DNA of 64,000 nt. Origin: Kistimonas sp964291485 (GTDB lineage: Bacteria; Pseudomonadota; Gammaproteobacteria; Pseudomonadales; Endozoicomonadaceae). A program made the translations under genes and the position numbers. Shown one piece after another: positions 53,918 to 63,784 of this stretch; within the stretch, counting starts at the first letter, position 1, and every line of letters begins with the position of its first letter. The stretch spans positions 3,596,001-3,660,000 of the forward strand of contig OZ220224.1 in NCBI GenBank assembly GCA_964291485.2, in the 5' to 3' direction. The notes under the pieces are model-generated. The model was not told the origin of the DNA and did not search any database. It saw nothing but the letters and a program-made list of their open reading frames with translations.

Positions 53918-55270
53918 GTGGACACCTCAACCAGCGACTACGTGAAGATATTCCGGCAATCGTCACCGTACATCCACGCCCACCGAGGCAAGACGTTCGT
54001 GATCATGCTCAGTGGCGAGACGCTTGCGGATACGCACTTTGCCAATATCGTCAATGATATTGCCCTGCTCAGCAGCCTGGGTGTGCGACTGGTGCTGGTC
54101 CACGGCGCCCGTCCACAGATCAACCAGCGGGTGATGGAACGCGGACTCAACTGCCGTTTCCAGGGTAACCACCGTATCACCAGTAAGTCGGTGCTGGAGT
54201 GCGTCAAGGAAGCAGTGGGCAGCCTGCGGGTGAAGATTGAATCCCAGTTTTCCATGGGGCTGATCAACTCGCCCATGCATGGTTCACGTATACGGGTTGT
54301 CAGCGGCAATTTTGTCACCGCCCGCCCCCTGGGGGTTGTGGATGGCATAGACTTCCAACATACCGGTGAAGTACGGCGTATCGACCAGAAAGCCATTGTG
54401 CAGCAACTGGATCAGGGCAACGTCGTGCTCCTCTCCTGCCTGGGTTACTCGGCGACCGGAGAAGTGTTCAACCTGCCCGTGGAAAATGTGGCCACCAGCA
54501 CCGCCGCTCGCCTCGATGCCGAAAAACTGATCATGTTCAGCAACCAGCCCGGCATCCTCGACCATGATGGCCGGATACTCCGGACCATGCGCCCCTCAAT
54601 GGCCCGTGAATGCCTGGAGGGTATGACAGATCAGGAAGGCATACGGTTGCTGACCGCTGCCGTGGAAGCCTGTAATGCCGGTGTGAACCGCAGCCATATT
54701 GTCAGCCATGCTGTCGATGGCTCGCTGCTGCAGGAACTGTTTACCCGCGAGGGTGACGGCACCTTGGTCACTCGCGACATAGATGCTTATGAGCACATTC
54801 GCCCGGCTACTATCAACGACATCGGCGGCATCATCGAACTGATCCGACCACTGGAGGAAAAAGGTGTGCTGGTGCGCCGTTCCCGCAAAGCGCTGGAACG
54901 GGAAATCGCCTGCTTCACCGTGGCCGTACGGGACGGCATGATCATCGGCTGCGCCTCCCTCTTACCCTTTACTGATTCCATGTCGGCGGAGCTGGCCTGT
55001 GTCGTGGTTCATCCGGACTACCGCAATGGTAACCGTGGGGATATCCTGCTGGAACAAATTGAACAGCAGGCTGTCCAACAGGGTATTACGCATCTTTATG
55101 TGTTAACCACACGGACGGCTCACTGGTTTATCGAACGCGGCTTCACCCCGGCGCCCCTCAGCGCCCTACCCGAAGAGAAACGCGCCCTGTACAACAAGGA
55201 CCGGAAATCCAAGGTTTTTGTCAAACCCGTCACCATGACCAGTGAGGTTGCCATCGTCCAAGCGGAGTAA
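53918..55270 (+). CDS. argA: Amino-acid N-acetyltransferase (NAGS) ArgA
   Basis: A 450-aa enzyme that acetylates glutamate to start arginine synthesis. An N-terminal amino-acid-kinase-like domain (VLVHGARPQINQRV near residues 60-73, about 1-290) is fused to a C-terminal GNAT domain (about 295-450, HPDYRNGNRGDILLEQIE). It starts with GTG with CAGGG 8 bases upstream. Arginine feedback on the kinase-like domain is known in the family. Confidence 0.96.
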   Translation: MDTSTSDYVKIFRQSSPYIHAHRGKTFVIMLSGETLADTHFANIVNDIALLSSLGVRLVLVHGARPQINQRVMERGLNCRFQGNHRITSKSVLECVKEAVGSLRVKIESQFSMGLINSPMHGSRIRVVSGNFVTARPLGVVDGIDFQHTGEVRRIDQKAIVQQLDQGNVVLLSCLGYSATGEVFNLPVENVATSTAARLDAEKLIMFSNQPGILDHDGRILRTMRPSMARECLEGMTDQEGIRLLTAAVEACNAGVNRSHIVSHAVDGSLLQELFTREGDGTLVTRDIDAYEHIRPATINDIGGIIELIRPLEEKGVLVRRSRKALEREIACFTVAVRDGMIIGCASLLPFTDSMSAELACVVVHPDYRNGNRGDILLEQIEQQAVQQGITHLYVLTTRTAHWFIERGFTPAPLSALPEEKRALYNKDRKSKVFVKPVTMTSEVAIVQAE

Positions 55271-55279
55271 CAGGTTGTT

Positions 55280-55588
55280 ATGGTTGTGATTCGGCGTTAC
55301 GCCACCCGTTTTTTGATTTCCCTGCTGCTAGCAGTGGCTGGGCAGAGCTATGCTGCCGAACAAACCGACAGCGCCCTGCCGATTTTCCGCTTCAACGAGA
55401 ACCAGTGGTTTGAGCTTTCCATTACCCAGCAATCGCGCCCCGAAACCGCCTTTGACATTGAAGACGAACAGAACCGTGAACGAATGAAGGATCGTCAGGA
55501 AAATGAGAAAGGCCGCGACAATGTCTTTCCGGATGAGCTGGAGTTCATGAACGAATTACGCCTGCGCTACCAGTTTCGCTTCAAATAA
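55280..55588 (+). CDS. Small exported hypothetical protein
   Basis: A 102-aa protein with a signal peptide (RRYATRFLISLLLAVAGQSYA), a periplasmic part rich in Glu and Arg (DIEDEQNRERMKDRQENEKGRD), and a terminal LRYQFRFK like an outer-membrane strand. It follows argA by 9 bases, so it is co-transcribed. Family unknown; it might be a minor outer-membrane-associated protein. Confidence 0.6.
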   Translation: MVVIRRYATRFLISLLLAVAGQSYAAEQTDSALPIFRFNENQWFELSITQQSRPETAFDIEDEQNRERMKDRQENEKGRDNVFPDELEFMNELRLRYQFRFK

Positions 55589-55599
55589 TCACGACACCA

Positions 55600-58062
55600 T
55601 CATTTAGCAATCTCTATGCCGTCAAGGCGTCGGTCAAACCGTGATTTCTGTAGAATGCTTACATGATGCATGAGCCCTACCGAGCCATACAGCTGGGCCT
55701 CAAGTTCATGCATCAGCATCTTGTAGCGCAACATGCCAGTTGCGGTTTTAACCAGGTAGTTGTGGTACTCCGGCGAGTCAGTATCCGTCGGTGGCGTGAG
55801 GGTCGCGTGTTCTGACAACGTATCCAGTACCTTGATCAGCTGTTTCACAGTTTTCACATACCCGGAGCCCAGGTGTTTTGCCTGTCGCCGGATCGCCTGC
55901 CAGTCTTCGATGGACAGTGTGTTGCCCATGGCATCCTCATCATCCCAACGTCCTGCGTTGATCCGCCCCTGAACTACACGGCTGCGTTTTTCATTTCGCT
56001 TGTTATTGATGTAGTGAGTGACTTTCTCCCCCACATAAAACACCACAAACACAACTGCCCATAGCGGCGTAACAATGGGTTTAATCAGATCAATGCCGGG
56101 CCGGGTTCCCCGGACCAGGTGATTTCCAAGGACTTCAAGCACCTGGGCAATCATTCGATAAGGTTTAATCCGCCCCCAGGCATAACTGAAAACCAGGTTT
56201 CTGCCCAGCACAGTCACCCTGACCACCTTACGACGGGTTTTATTGGTCGACACGTTAATGCCATCACGGGATGGATCACGACCAATAATCGCCTTACCGA
56301 TGCGCTCGCGAATCACACGGGAACTGAGGTTGCCGGGCTCCTCCGGTACGATGCCCTGGATCCACCTGAGACAGTCTTCCTTCGGCAGATACCAGCGCCC
56401 TTTTACCGAGGAATGGTTGGCCGCATCATTGAAAATGGCATCCACCCGGTCATCCGACAATCCCTGGAACGGCTTCCACAAAGGCGTGAACAAACGCTCG
56501 AATGTATTATTGAGTGCGGAGACCTTCTGCACACCGGCGACCACCATTGTGTCGTAATCCCGTGCGGCCTGATCAAATTTAGCGTTATACTGATTCGCGA
56601 GAGTGTGAAGCTTCTGCAAATGAATACTGTCTTTCACACTGTCACCCGCCCCTCTTTCTAACCGGGTCAGGTCTTCAGAGAGACTCTTCATATCCAGCAA
56701 CAGGTTGGTCATACGGGTCAGGCCGTGCTCTCGCGACAGGTATTCCGTCCCTTCCAGTAACCGCTCACTATTACGATGCGGCTTCTGGTCATCAGTGTTA
56801 TCCAATACGGCAATATCCTTAAGCTCACGGGTATCCACAGACGATGCGCCATCCGCAGGCATACGACGAGCAATGTCTGCTTGAACCTGCTGCACCTTGT
56901 TTTTGCTGAACCGCGTCCTGACCGCGACAATTAACGCCTGAATGCCGAACAGAATCAGTTTGTAGATCACACGGCTCCCCAGATAAACAGCAGTGCCAAT
57001 TCCTCCAGTCGTGATACCGGTAATGATCGAGACCGTGATGACTTCAGCCACTTCAAGCCCGATCACCCGCTTGTTCCGTTGGGCCCACAAGTGAATGCGA
57101 TGGGCGAAATCGCGGGTAAATTTCAGGAAACGGTGGTGTTCCACCTGATAACAGATGAGCCAGAGATCTTCGCTGTCACACTGGTAACGGGGCTGAGGCG
57201 CCGACAAACGTGGTCTCGCGACCGACGTTCCGGCCTCCCCAGTGGAAACCACATTCGCTGGCGCATCGCGCTGCCATACTCCCATCTGCAGCAGCCGGTT
57301 TTTCAGCTCCATGACACGTTCCAGCGTAATATCCGCTTCCCGGGAGATGTTCACTGCAGGGCTGGCCAGAATACCCTCGAGCACTCGGCGCGCTTCAGCT
57401 TCCGGCATACCGACCTGCCTGACCATGCGGTCCAGAAAATGGGGAATCAAAACCTGTTGCAGGAATCCGTTCGGCAAGGGTTTATTTAGAGCAATGAATT
57501 CATACGCCAGACGGGTACAGGAGCCGTTCACCAGCGCATCAATGCGATCCACCACGGTTTTGTCGATCACCTGTTCGGTGGACTCCAACTCCCCCTTCCC
57601 GTTCCAGCGACAGGCACCGGCAGCCACAAAGGCACAAGCGAGCCGAAAATGCTCAGGGTTGTTCAGGTCTACCTCACCAGGGGAATGAATACCCTCGACA
57701 CCGTCAACGACCGGATCTTCATGCGTAAGGAATGACGCATAAGCATTAAACAGCTTGCGGCCCACATTCTGACGTCTGCGCCTGAACAGCCGGGAAAACC
57801 AGGCAAATGTATTTCCCCTGGCCACATTCCGATCTTTCAGGCGGCAGGTCTGCCGGGCTTTTTTCCGGATGGCGCGCTCAGAAAGCGCAATGTCAACCTG
57901 ACGGGACGGGAAATCGATCTGCTTCAGGGTGGCATTTTTCTGACAAAGCTGATCCCACGCTTTCTGGTTGAAAACCTGCGAAAACCGGACTGGACGGATA
58001 CCATTGATGGGCCGCATAACTGCTGACTGTCCCTGATGCCCCTGCGCCCGCCATCGCGTCAT
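55600..58062 (-). CDS. Large hypothetical membrane-associated protein (820 aa)
   Basis: Not recognised. N-terminal 110 residues are basic (FRRRRQNVGRK). A long hydrophobic patch at about 337-382 (EVITVSIITGITTGGIGTAVYL) forms one or two membrane helices. A second lies at 662-680 (VTPLWAVVFVVFYVG). Between and after these are helical, charged segments. There is no signal peptide. The start is uncertain: GGAT precedes the ATG at 58062, and M16 is another choice. GC content is closer to the core genes than that of the 859- and 1732-aa genes. It converges with the argE-argA operon. Pore-forming or host-directed roles are possible but not shown. Confidence 0.6.
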   Translation of the reverse strand: MTRWRAQGHQGQSAVMRPINGIRPVRFSQVFNQKAWDQLCQKNATLKQIDFPSRQVDIALSERAIRKKARQTCRLKDRNVARGNTFAWFSRLFRRRRQNVGRKLFNAYASFLTHEDPVVDGVEGIHSPGEVDLNNPEHFRLACAFVAAGACRWNGKGELESTEQVIDKTVVDRIDALVNGSCTRLAYEFIALNKPLPNGFLQQVLIPHFLDRMVRQVGMPEAEARRVLEGILASPAVNISREADITLERVMELKNRLLQMGVWQRDAPANVVSTGEAGTSVARPRLSAPQPRYQCDSEDLWLICYQVEHHRFLKFTRDFAHRIHLWAQRNKRVIGLEVAEVITVSIITGITTGGIGTAVYLGSRVIYKLILFGIQALIVAVRTRFSKNKVQQVQADIARRMPADGASSVDTRELKDIAVLDNTDDQKPHRNSERLLEGTEYLSREHGLTRMTNLLLDMKSLSEDLTRLERGAGDSVKDSIHLQKLHTLANQYNAKFDQAARDYDTMVVAGVQKVSALNNTFERLFTPLWKPFQGLSDDRVDAIFNDAANHSSVKGRWYLPKEDCLRWIQGIVPEEPGNLSSRVIRERIGKAIIGRDPSRDGINVSTNKTRRKVVRVTVLGRNLVFSYAWGRIKPYRMIAQVLEVLGNHLVRGTRPGIDLIKPIVTPLWAVVFVVFYVGEKVTHYINNKRNEKRSRVVQGRINAGRWDDEDAMGNTLSIEDWQAIRRQAKHLGSGYVKTVKQLIKVLDTLSEHATLTPPTDTDSPEYHNYLVKTATGMLRYKMLMHELEAQLYGSVGLMHHVSILQKSRFDRRLDGIEIAK

Positions 58063-58216
58063 TCATCCTGAATGACCAGAACGGTAAGCGCCTGAAGAAA
58101 AACTGTGTTATCCAAAAAGTATAAGCGTTGCAGTAGCCGACTCCGCCTGAACAGGACATTCAGCCAGAGTCGGTCAGGGAAGGAAGTAATAGCGTTAGCG
58201 GTTATCGCGAAACCGA

Positions 58217-58723
58217 TTAAGCGGAGCGATCCAACACCAGATAGCTGTAACCCAGTGCATCCTCATCATCGACCACGAGATCTTCCCGCAGGGTCTCCTG
58301 CCATTCGGCCGGGTCCAGTTCCGGGAAGAAGGCATCGCCCTCAAAGCTGCGGTGGACACGGGTCAGGTAAAGGCGATCCGCTTTCGGCAGGGCTTCACGG
58401 TAGATCTGCTCACCGCCGATGATCATGAGCTCTTCACAGCCGTTGATCAGCGCCACATCTTCCGCCAGTGAAATCGCTTCATCCAGGCTGTACACCACGG
58501 AGATGCCTTCACGCTGATACTCGCGGTCACGGGTAATCACGATGTTGGTGCGTCCCGGCAATGGCTTGCGCAGGGAATCAAAGGTCTTGCGCCCCATGAT
58601 AATGGGTTTACCCATGGTGACCGCCTTGAAATAACGGAGGTCACCCGGCAGGTACCAGGGCAGTTTGTTGTTTATGCCGATGGCGTTGTTTTCCGCCACC
58701 GCGGCAATCATGGCCAGTTTCAT
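58217..58723 (-). CDS. folA: Dihydrofolate reductase
   Basis: A 168-aa enzyme making tetrahydrofolate with NADPH. It starts MKLAMIAAVAENNAIGINNKLPW, with the active-site Trp23 and Asp28 in PGDLRYFK, MGRKTFDSL and GGEQIY. A GGGGGAAA ribosome site is present. Intact. Confidence 0.96.
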   Translation of the reverse strand: MKLAMIAAVAENNAIGINNKLPWYLPGDLRYFKAVTMGKPIIMGRKTFDSLRKPLPGRTNIVITRDREYQREGISVVYSLDEAISLAEDVALINGCEELMIIGGEQIYREALPKADRLYLTRVHRSFEGDAFFPELDPAEWQETLREDLVVDDEDALGYSYLVLDRSA

Positions 58724-58756
58724 TAGATGGTTTCCCCCAGGAAAATCACTGCCACA

Positions 58757-60208
58757 TCAGGGCTGGTAAACGCCTACATTATCATGTCCCGCGTCGCGCA
58801 GGTGCATGGCATGCAACTGGCTCATAACACCTTTTTCGCAGTAGAGCAGATAATGGTTGTTGCGATCCAGTTCCGGAAAACGGGTCGCCAATTGGTAGAA
58901 CGGAATGGTCAGCACGTCATGGCCGGGCAGCGTGAAGGGTTTGATCTCTTCTTCAGTCGGGTGACGGATATCAATAATGACTTCGTTCTTGCCGACTTCG
59001 TGAACCACCTCAACTTCTTCACGGGTCAGGTCATCCGCGACAATATCGTGTACCGACACACTACGGCGATTCTGCACTGCCGCATCAATCACCGAGAAAT
59101 CAAATTTGGTTTCTTCGAAAGCAATACGCTCCGGCTTGGCGCAGGTGGTCGGGTTTTTGGAGATCACCGCGCAGTATTCCGGAATATTCTTGGCAAATTC
59201 CTCGGTACCGATACGCGCTGCCGTATTAATAATGTCCTGCTTGTCCATAGCGATCAGCGGACGCAGCACCAGCATATCGGTGACGGAATCAATCACCGCC
59301 AGGTTATGTAATGTCTGGCTGGAGACCTGGGCAATCGCTTCACCGGTCACCAGGGCCTGGATTTCCATTTCTTTGGCGACAGCCGTTGCGGCACGCAGCA
59401 TCATCCGCTTGAGCACCACGCCCATCTGGGAGTTATCCACCTTGGTCAGAATCTCTTCCACCACACCTTCAAAGGGAATGGTGATAAAGCGTACCCGGTG
59501 CGAGGCGCTGTACTTGCTCCAGAGGTAGTAAGCGACTTCCTTCACCGCCAGCTCATGGGCATGGCCGCCAAGATTAAAAAAGCAGAAATGGGTATTCATG
59601 CCGCGACGTGCGGTCAGGAAGCTGGAGACGGTGGAATCGAATCCACCAGAGATCAAAGACAACACCGGCTCCTGGGTGCCCATCGGGTAACCACCCAGAC
59701 CATCCAACCGACGCTGCACCATAAAGTAGCGGTTATGTTTGATTTCCAGCTCAACGCGGACATCCGGATTTTTCAGCTTAACGCCCGCCGATTCGACACG
59801 CTCCAGCAACCCGGCGCCGAGGAACCGTTCCACCTCAATTGAGGTGAACGTATGGCTGCCGGAACGGTGCACCCGCACCGCGAAGGTTTTGCCCGCCAGC
59901 GCGCCGGACCAGGCCGCCACGGTTTTCTCGAGGATGTCGTCAAAATCCGTCAGCGGGTATTCCGCCACTTCCAGCACCTGGTGAATACCGGAAATGCAGC
60001 AGAGACGCTCGGCCATCTGATCAATATCCTGCCGATCGGTCAGCTGGGTTTCCACGTGAACGACATCCCAGGTGCCCGTCGCCGTCACCTGTTCATCCAG
60101 CGGTTTGCAGACCGTACGGATATTACGGCGCAACTGTTTCACAAACCGTTTGCGTACCGGTGAACTTTTAATGGTGATTTCGGGGAACAGTTTGACAATA
60201 AACTTCAT
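58757..60208 (-). CDS. thiI: tRNA 4-thiouridine synthase ThiI with rhodanese domain
   Basis: A 483-aa enzyme for 4-thiouridine at tRNA position 8 and sulfur supply to thiamin thiazole. It has a THUMP-type N-terminal region, the PP-loop SGGFDS (around residue 190) and a C-terminal rhodanese domain with catalytic Cys457 in LLYCEKG, one off the E. coli Cys456. It lies 33 bases upstream of folA on the same strand. Confidence 0.95.
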   Translation of the reverse strand: MKFIVKLFPEITIKSSPVRKRFVKQLRRNIRTVCKPLDEQVTATGTWDVVHVETQLTDRQDIDQMAERLCCISGIHQVLEVAEYPLTDFDDILEKTVAAWSGALAGKTFAVRVHRSGSHTFTSIEVERFLGAGLLERVESAGVKLKNPDVRVELEIKHNRYFMVQRRLDGLGGYPMGTQEPVLSLISGGFDSTVSSFLTARRGMNTHFCFFNLGGHAHELAVKEVAYYLWSKYSASHRVRFITIPFEGVVEEILTKVDNSQMGVVLKRMMLRAATAVAKEMEIQALVTGEAIAQVSSQTLHNLAVIDSVTDMLVLRPLIAMDKQDIINTAARIGTEEFAKNIPEYCAVISKNPTTCAKPERIAFEETKFDFSVIDAAVQNRRSVSVHDIVADDLTREEVEVVHEVGKNEVIIDIRHPTEEEIKPFTLPGHDVLTIPFYQLATRFPELDRNNHYLLYCEKGVMSQLHAMHLRDAGHDNVGVYQP

Positions 60209-60449
60209 CAGGGAGTCTTCAGTAGTGAGTGCGCGTTTTCAGTGCCTGTGAAAACAGTATCGGCAGGCGAACAGAGAATGGAAAAAGACGATGCATGATA
60301 ATTAACCCCGCATAGTAATTACCCCCGCAGAAATTTTCCAGCCTCAGGCACATTTCCTGTCAATGCAGTGACCGGGTAGCGCAGTGCTGAACGGGAAACT
60401 ATAACCACCTCTCCGGGGACAGGGTCCCTGACACAGCAGGCCATCTACA

Positions 60450-61760
60450 ATGTCAGATCCCACTCACCGCCATATCAGCACCTGGGGCACCGCCGCCCTG
60501 GGGGTTGGCTCCATGGTCGGCGCCGGTATCTTCGCGCTGCTCGGGCAAATTGCCAACAATGTCAGAAATGAAAGCGGCCTTGTGTTTGTCCTCGCCGGCA
60601 TCGCCGCGCTCTGTTCGGGGTATTCCTATTCACGCCTCAGTGCGAAATTCCCCTCGCGCGGCGGCATCAGTGACTTTTTTGCCCTGGGCTTCGGCTCACC
60701 CAGAATTGAACGCGCCCTCTCCAACCTGTATCTGGTCACAGTGATTCTGTCACTGGCCCTGGTCGCCAAGGCCTTTGGCGCCTATGCCACGCGCCTGCTC
60801 CACCAGTCAGAACACGGCGAATGGGTAAACAGTTACGCCACCGCCATCATCCTGGTGCTGACATTCCTCAATTTCATGGGCGCCCGATCAGTAGGGCGGA
60901 TTGAGCAGGTGCTGGTTGCGGTCAAGCTGACCATCATGCTGTTGTTCATCGTGATCGGTACCATCACCCTTCACCCGGACCTATTGGAAGAACATCACAA
61001 CGTGCCGCGCTCCATGCTGTTTTCCAGTATTGGCCTCGCCTTCTTCGCCTACTCCGGTTTCGGTGTCATGGCGAATGCGTCGGCCGATATCAAACATCCC
61101 GAAAAAAATATGCCGCGGGCCTTTATGCTGGCCATCGGTGTGGTGATCGTGCTGTACGTTGCCCTGGCACTGGTTGTGCTCGGCAATGTCGCACCGGAAA
61201 ATCTGGTGAAATACGCCGACACCGCTGTTGCCGAGGCCGCCATGCCCGTGCTGGGCCACTGGGGATTTCTCCTGGTCGCCGTGGCGGCGCTGTTCGCCAC
61301 GGCATCCTCCCTTCTGGCCAATATTTTTTCCATATTTAATATGACCAACCAGATGGGCAGTACCGGTGCTCTGCCCGCGCTTTTCCGACACAACGCCTTC
61401 GCCGGTGGCAGTTATGGTTTCTATGGGCTGACCCTGCTGGTGATTTTGCTGATCAACAGCCTGAATCTGCTGTCGATTGCCAATGTTGCCAGCGCCACCT
61501 ACCTCGCCAGCTATCTCGCCGTATTCATTGTGTGCTGGCGCCGACGCCGGGAATGCCATGCAAACCCATTCATTCTCATCTTTGGTTTTACCTTTATGCT
61601 GGCCATTTTTATCAGTTTCATTGGCGAAATGATTGCCGAAGCCCTGTGGCTGCAATGCGTCACACTGGTGACCGCCGCCCTGGCCTGCCTGCTTATCGGC
61701 TGGCGCACACCCGCCCAACCGGGATCCTCAAAACAGGGCACAGCCCCCGATAAACGATAA
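60450..61760 (+). CDS. APC-family amino-acid permease
   Basis: A 436-aa membrane protein with about 12 helices and the APC N-terminal glycine motif GVGSMVGAGIFALLG (near 18-32), plus FFAYSGFGVMANASADIKHPEKNMPRA-type sequence (about 200-225) typical of the superfamily. The substrate is not determinable. It lies between divergent thiI and glnA. Confidence 0.85.
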   Translation: MSDPTHRHISTWGTAALGVGSMVGAGIFALLGQIANNVRNESGLVFVLAGIAALCSGYSYSRLSAKFPSRGGISDFFALGFGSPRIERALSNLYLVTVILSLALVAKAFGAYATRLLHQSEHGEWVNSYATAIILVLTFLNFMGARSVGRIEQVLVAVKLTIMLLFIVIGTITLHPDLLEEHHNVPRSMLFSSIGLAFFAYSGFGVMANASADIKHPEKNMPRAFMLAIGVVIVLYVALALVVLGNVAPENLVKYADTAVAEAAMPVLGHWGFLLVAVAALFATASSLLANIFSIFNMTNQMGSTGALPALFRHNAFAGGSYGFYGLTLLVILLINSLNLLSIANVASATYLASYLAVFIVCWRRRRECHANPFILIFGFTFMLAIFISFIGEMIAEALWLQCVTLVTAALACLLIGWRTPAQPGSSKQGTAPDKR

Positions 61761-61908
61761 CCGTCGCAAGGTTGCCGCAATGGAAGCGTTTAAAGCGTTT
61801 CGGGGTTCGATTAAAGGGTGTAGACTGACTTCCGCTTGCCAGCGCAACGGTTTTCCCTTATACCCATGCCCCGCTTCGGGTCACGCAGGGGGCGGAAAAA
61901 CCGGCCGC

Positions 61909-61955
61909 GCACCGGTTCAGGTCACAACAATAAAAAGATGCACCGTTTTGGATCA
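61909..61955 (+). promoter_or_regulatory. Two NtrC-like enhancer sites before glnA
   Basis: GCACCGGTTCAGGTCA (61909-61924) and TGCACCGTTTTGGATCA (61939-61955) each resemble GCACC-N5-GGTGC of NtrC sites in one half. A further TGGTGCACC lies at 61986-61994. They lie about 75-120 bases upstream of the -24 box, where enhancer sites belong. The second half-sites are imperfect. Confidence 0.45.
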
Positions 61956-62029
61956 CGCAGCGCTAGCAAAACGCCCGGGAACCACTGGTGCACCCTTTGA
62001 AGACACGGACTGAACGGCAAACACCAAAC

Positions 62030-62045
62030 TGGCACACGCCTTGCT
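62030..62045 (+). promoter_or_regulatory. Sigma-54 promoter of glnA
   Basis: TGGCAC-ACGCC-TTGCT fits the -24/-12 consensus with the required 10 bases between GG and GC. It is 113 bases upstream of the glnA ATG. This supports nitrogen-regulated, NtrC-activated transcription. Confidence 0.8.
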
Positions 62046-62157
62046 AAAGCCAGTGCGAGACTGGTTCGCACCCGTGTACCAACAGGAACGAACAGACGCA
62101 TACCGCTCGAGACCCGATCCGGACACAAGCGGTCGAGATAACCCCGGAGGAATAAGA

Positions 62158-63564
62158 ATGTCTGCCAAGACCACTGCCCTGATCAAGGAAAATGACGTCA
62201 AGTGGGTTGACCTGCGCTTCACCGACAGCCGTGGTAAAGAACAGCACGTCTCCATGCCCATCAGCGAGATCGACAGCGAGTTTTTCGAAGTCGGCAAGAT
62301 GTTTGATGGTTCATCCATCGCCGGCTGGAAAGGTATCAACGAATCCGACATGATCCTGATGCCCGATGACGACAGCGCCGTGGTCGACCCCTTCACCGAA
62401 GAGCCGACCCTGAACCTGCGCTGCGACATCGTTGAGCCCGCCACCATGCAGGGTTATGAGCGTGACCCACGTTCTGTCGCCCGTCGTGCGGAAGAGTACC
62501 TGAAGTCCACCGGCGTAGCCGACACCGCCTTCTTCGGTCCTGAGCCCGAGTTCTTCGTCTTTGACGACGTGAAGTGGAACATCGACATTTCCGGCGCGTC
62601 CTACGAAGTGAACTCTGAAGAAGCGGCCTGGTCCTCCAACAAGCAATTTGAAAGTGGCAACACCGGCCACCGTCCGAAGATCAAGGGCGGTTACTTCCCG
62701 GTTCCTCCGGTTGACTCCCTGCATGACCTGCGTGCTGCCATGTGTCAGGCCATGGAAGCCATGGGCGTTGGCGTTGAAGTGCACCACCACGAAGTCGGCA
62801 CCGCCGGCCAGTGTGAGATCGGCACCCGCTTCAACACCCTGGTGCGTAAGGCGGACGAAGTGCAGATCCTCAAGTACTGTGTCCACAACGTGGCCCACGC
62901 TTACGGCAAGACCGCGACCTTCATGCCCAAGCCTCTCGTTGGCGACAACGGCAGCGGCATGCACGTGCACATGTCCCTGAGCAAGGACGGCAACAACCTG
63001 TTCGCCGGTGACGGCTATGCCGGCCTGAGCGAGACCGCCCTGTACTACATCGGCGGTGTCATCAAGCATGCCAAGGCCCTGAACGCCTTCACCAACGCCT
63101 CCACCAATGCTTACAAGCGCCTGGTACCCGGCTTCGAAGCCCCGGTTATGCTGGCTTACTCTGCCCGTAACCGTTCTGCTTCCATCCGGATTCCTTACGT
63201 GAACAGCCCGAAGGCGCGTCGTATCGAGGTGCGTTTCCCTGACCCGACGGCCAACCCTTACCTTGCGTTTGCCGCCCTGATGATGGCCGGCCTGGACGGT
63301 ATCAAGAACAAGCTTCACCCTGGCGATGCCGCGGACAAGGATCTGTATGACCTGCCGCCGGAAGAAGCCGCCGAGATCCCGACCGTTGCCGCCAGCTTTG
63401 AAGAAGCCCTGAACGCACTGGACGCGGATCGTGCCTTCCTGACCGAAGGTGGCGTCTTCACTGACGACATGATCGACGGTTACCTCGATCTGAAGCGTGA
63501 AGAGTGCATCACTGTGGCGCAAACCACGCACCCGGCTGAGTTTGACCTGTACTACAGCGTGTAA
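62158..63564 (+). CDS. glnA: Glutamine synthetase, type I
   Basis: A 468-aa enzyme making glutamine from glutamate, ammonia and ATP. Motifs: FDGSSIAGW near residue 50, GPEPEFFVFD, the ATP/metal region EVGTAGQCEIG and Tyr397 in DLYDLPPEE, the adenylylation site of class I-beta enzymes. The ATG at 62158 is fixed by GGAGGA 6 bases upstream. Its activity is probably controlled by GlnE adenylylation; transcription by NtrC/sigma-54. Confidence 0.97.
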   Translation: MSAKTTALIKENDVKWVDLRFTDSRGKEQHVSMPISEIDSEFFEVGKMFDGSSIAGWKGINESDMILMPDDDSAVVDPFTEEPTLNLRCDIVEPATMQGYERDPRSVARRAEEYLKSTGVADTAFFGPEPEFFVFDDVKWNIDISGASYEVNSEEAAWSSNKQFESGNTGHRPKIKGGYFPVPPVDSLHDLRAAMCQAMEAMGVGVEVHHHEVGTAGQCEIGTRFNTLVRKADEVQILKYCVHNVAHAYGKTATFMPKPLVGDNGSGMHVHMSLSKDGNNLFAGDGYAGLSETALYYIGGVIKHAKALNAFTNASTNAYKRLVPGFEAPVMLAYSARNRSASIRIPYVNSPKARRIEVRFPDPTANPYLAFAALMMAGLDGIKNKLHPGDAADKDLYDLPPEEAAEIPTVAASFEEALNALDADRAFLTEGGVFTDDMIDGYLDLKREECITVAQTTHPAEFDLYYSV

Positions 63565-63595
63565 TCGCACTGTAGACAGCAAAAGCTAAAAAACG

Positions 63596-63621
63596 AAAGG
63601 GCCCTGACCGGGGCCCTTTTT
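63596..63621 (+). terminator. Rho-independent terminator after glnA
   Basis: AAAGGGCCC / GGGCCCTTT with a 6-base loop TGACCG, followed by more T. It is a GC-rich stem with A-run before and T-run after, and so may work in both directions. Confidence 0.93.
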
Positions 63622-63784
63622 TATTGGTACGGTTTAGGTTCTTGCTTGTTCACAAAAAGCCGACTGTGATGTGGATATATACGATTTCGACGACAAATGA
63701 CTTTCAGTTAACATAGGGGTTTGATGCGAGGCAGTAATTATGGACACCTCCCTAAGAGAGTAAAATCACTCTTTGAGGTGACCA

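Larger units (their letters stand above)
61761..62157 (+). other. glnA upstream control region
   Basis: A 397-bp region containing a sigma-54 promoter and NtrC-like sites (see separate entries), then a GGAGGA ribosome site (62146-62151) before the glnA ATG. The glnA frame is open upstream to 62041, but that part is leader. Confidence 0.7.

Noticed and set aside
62311..63582. A 423-aa open frame opposite glnA
   Set aside because: A shadow of glnA with a low-complexity Val/Gly/His-rich product.
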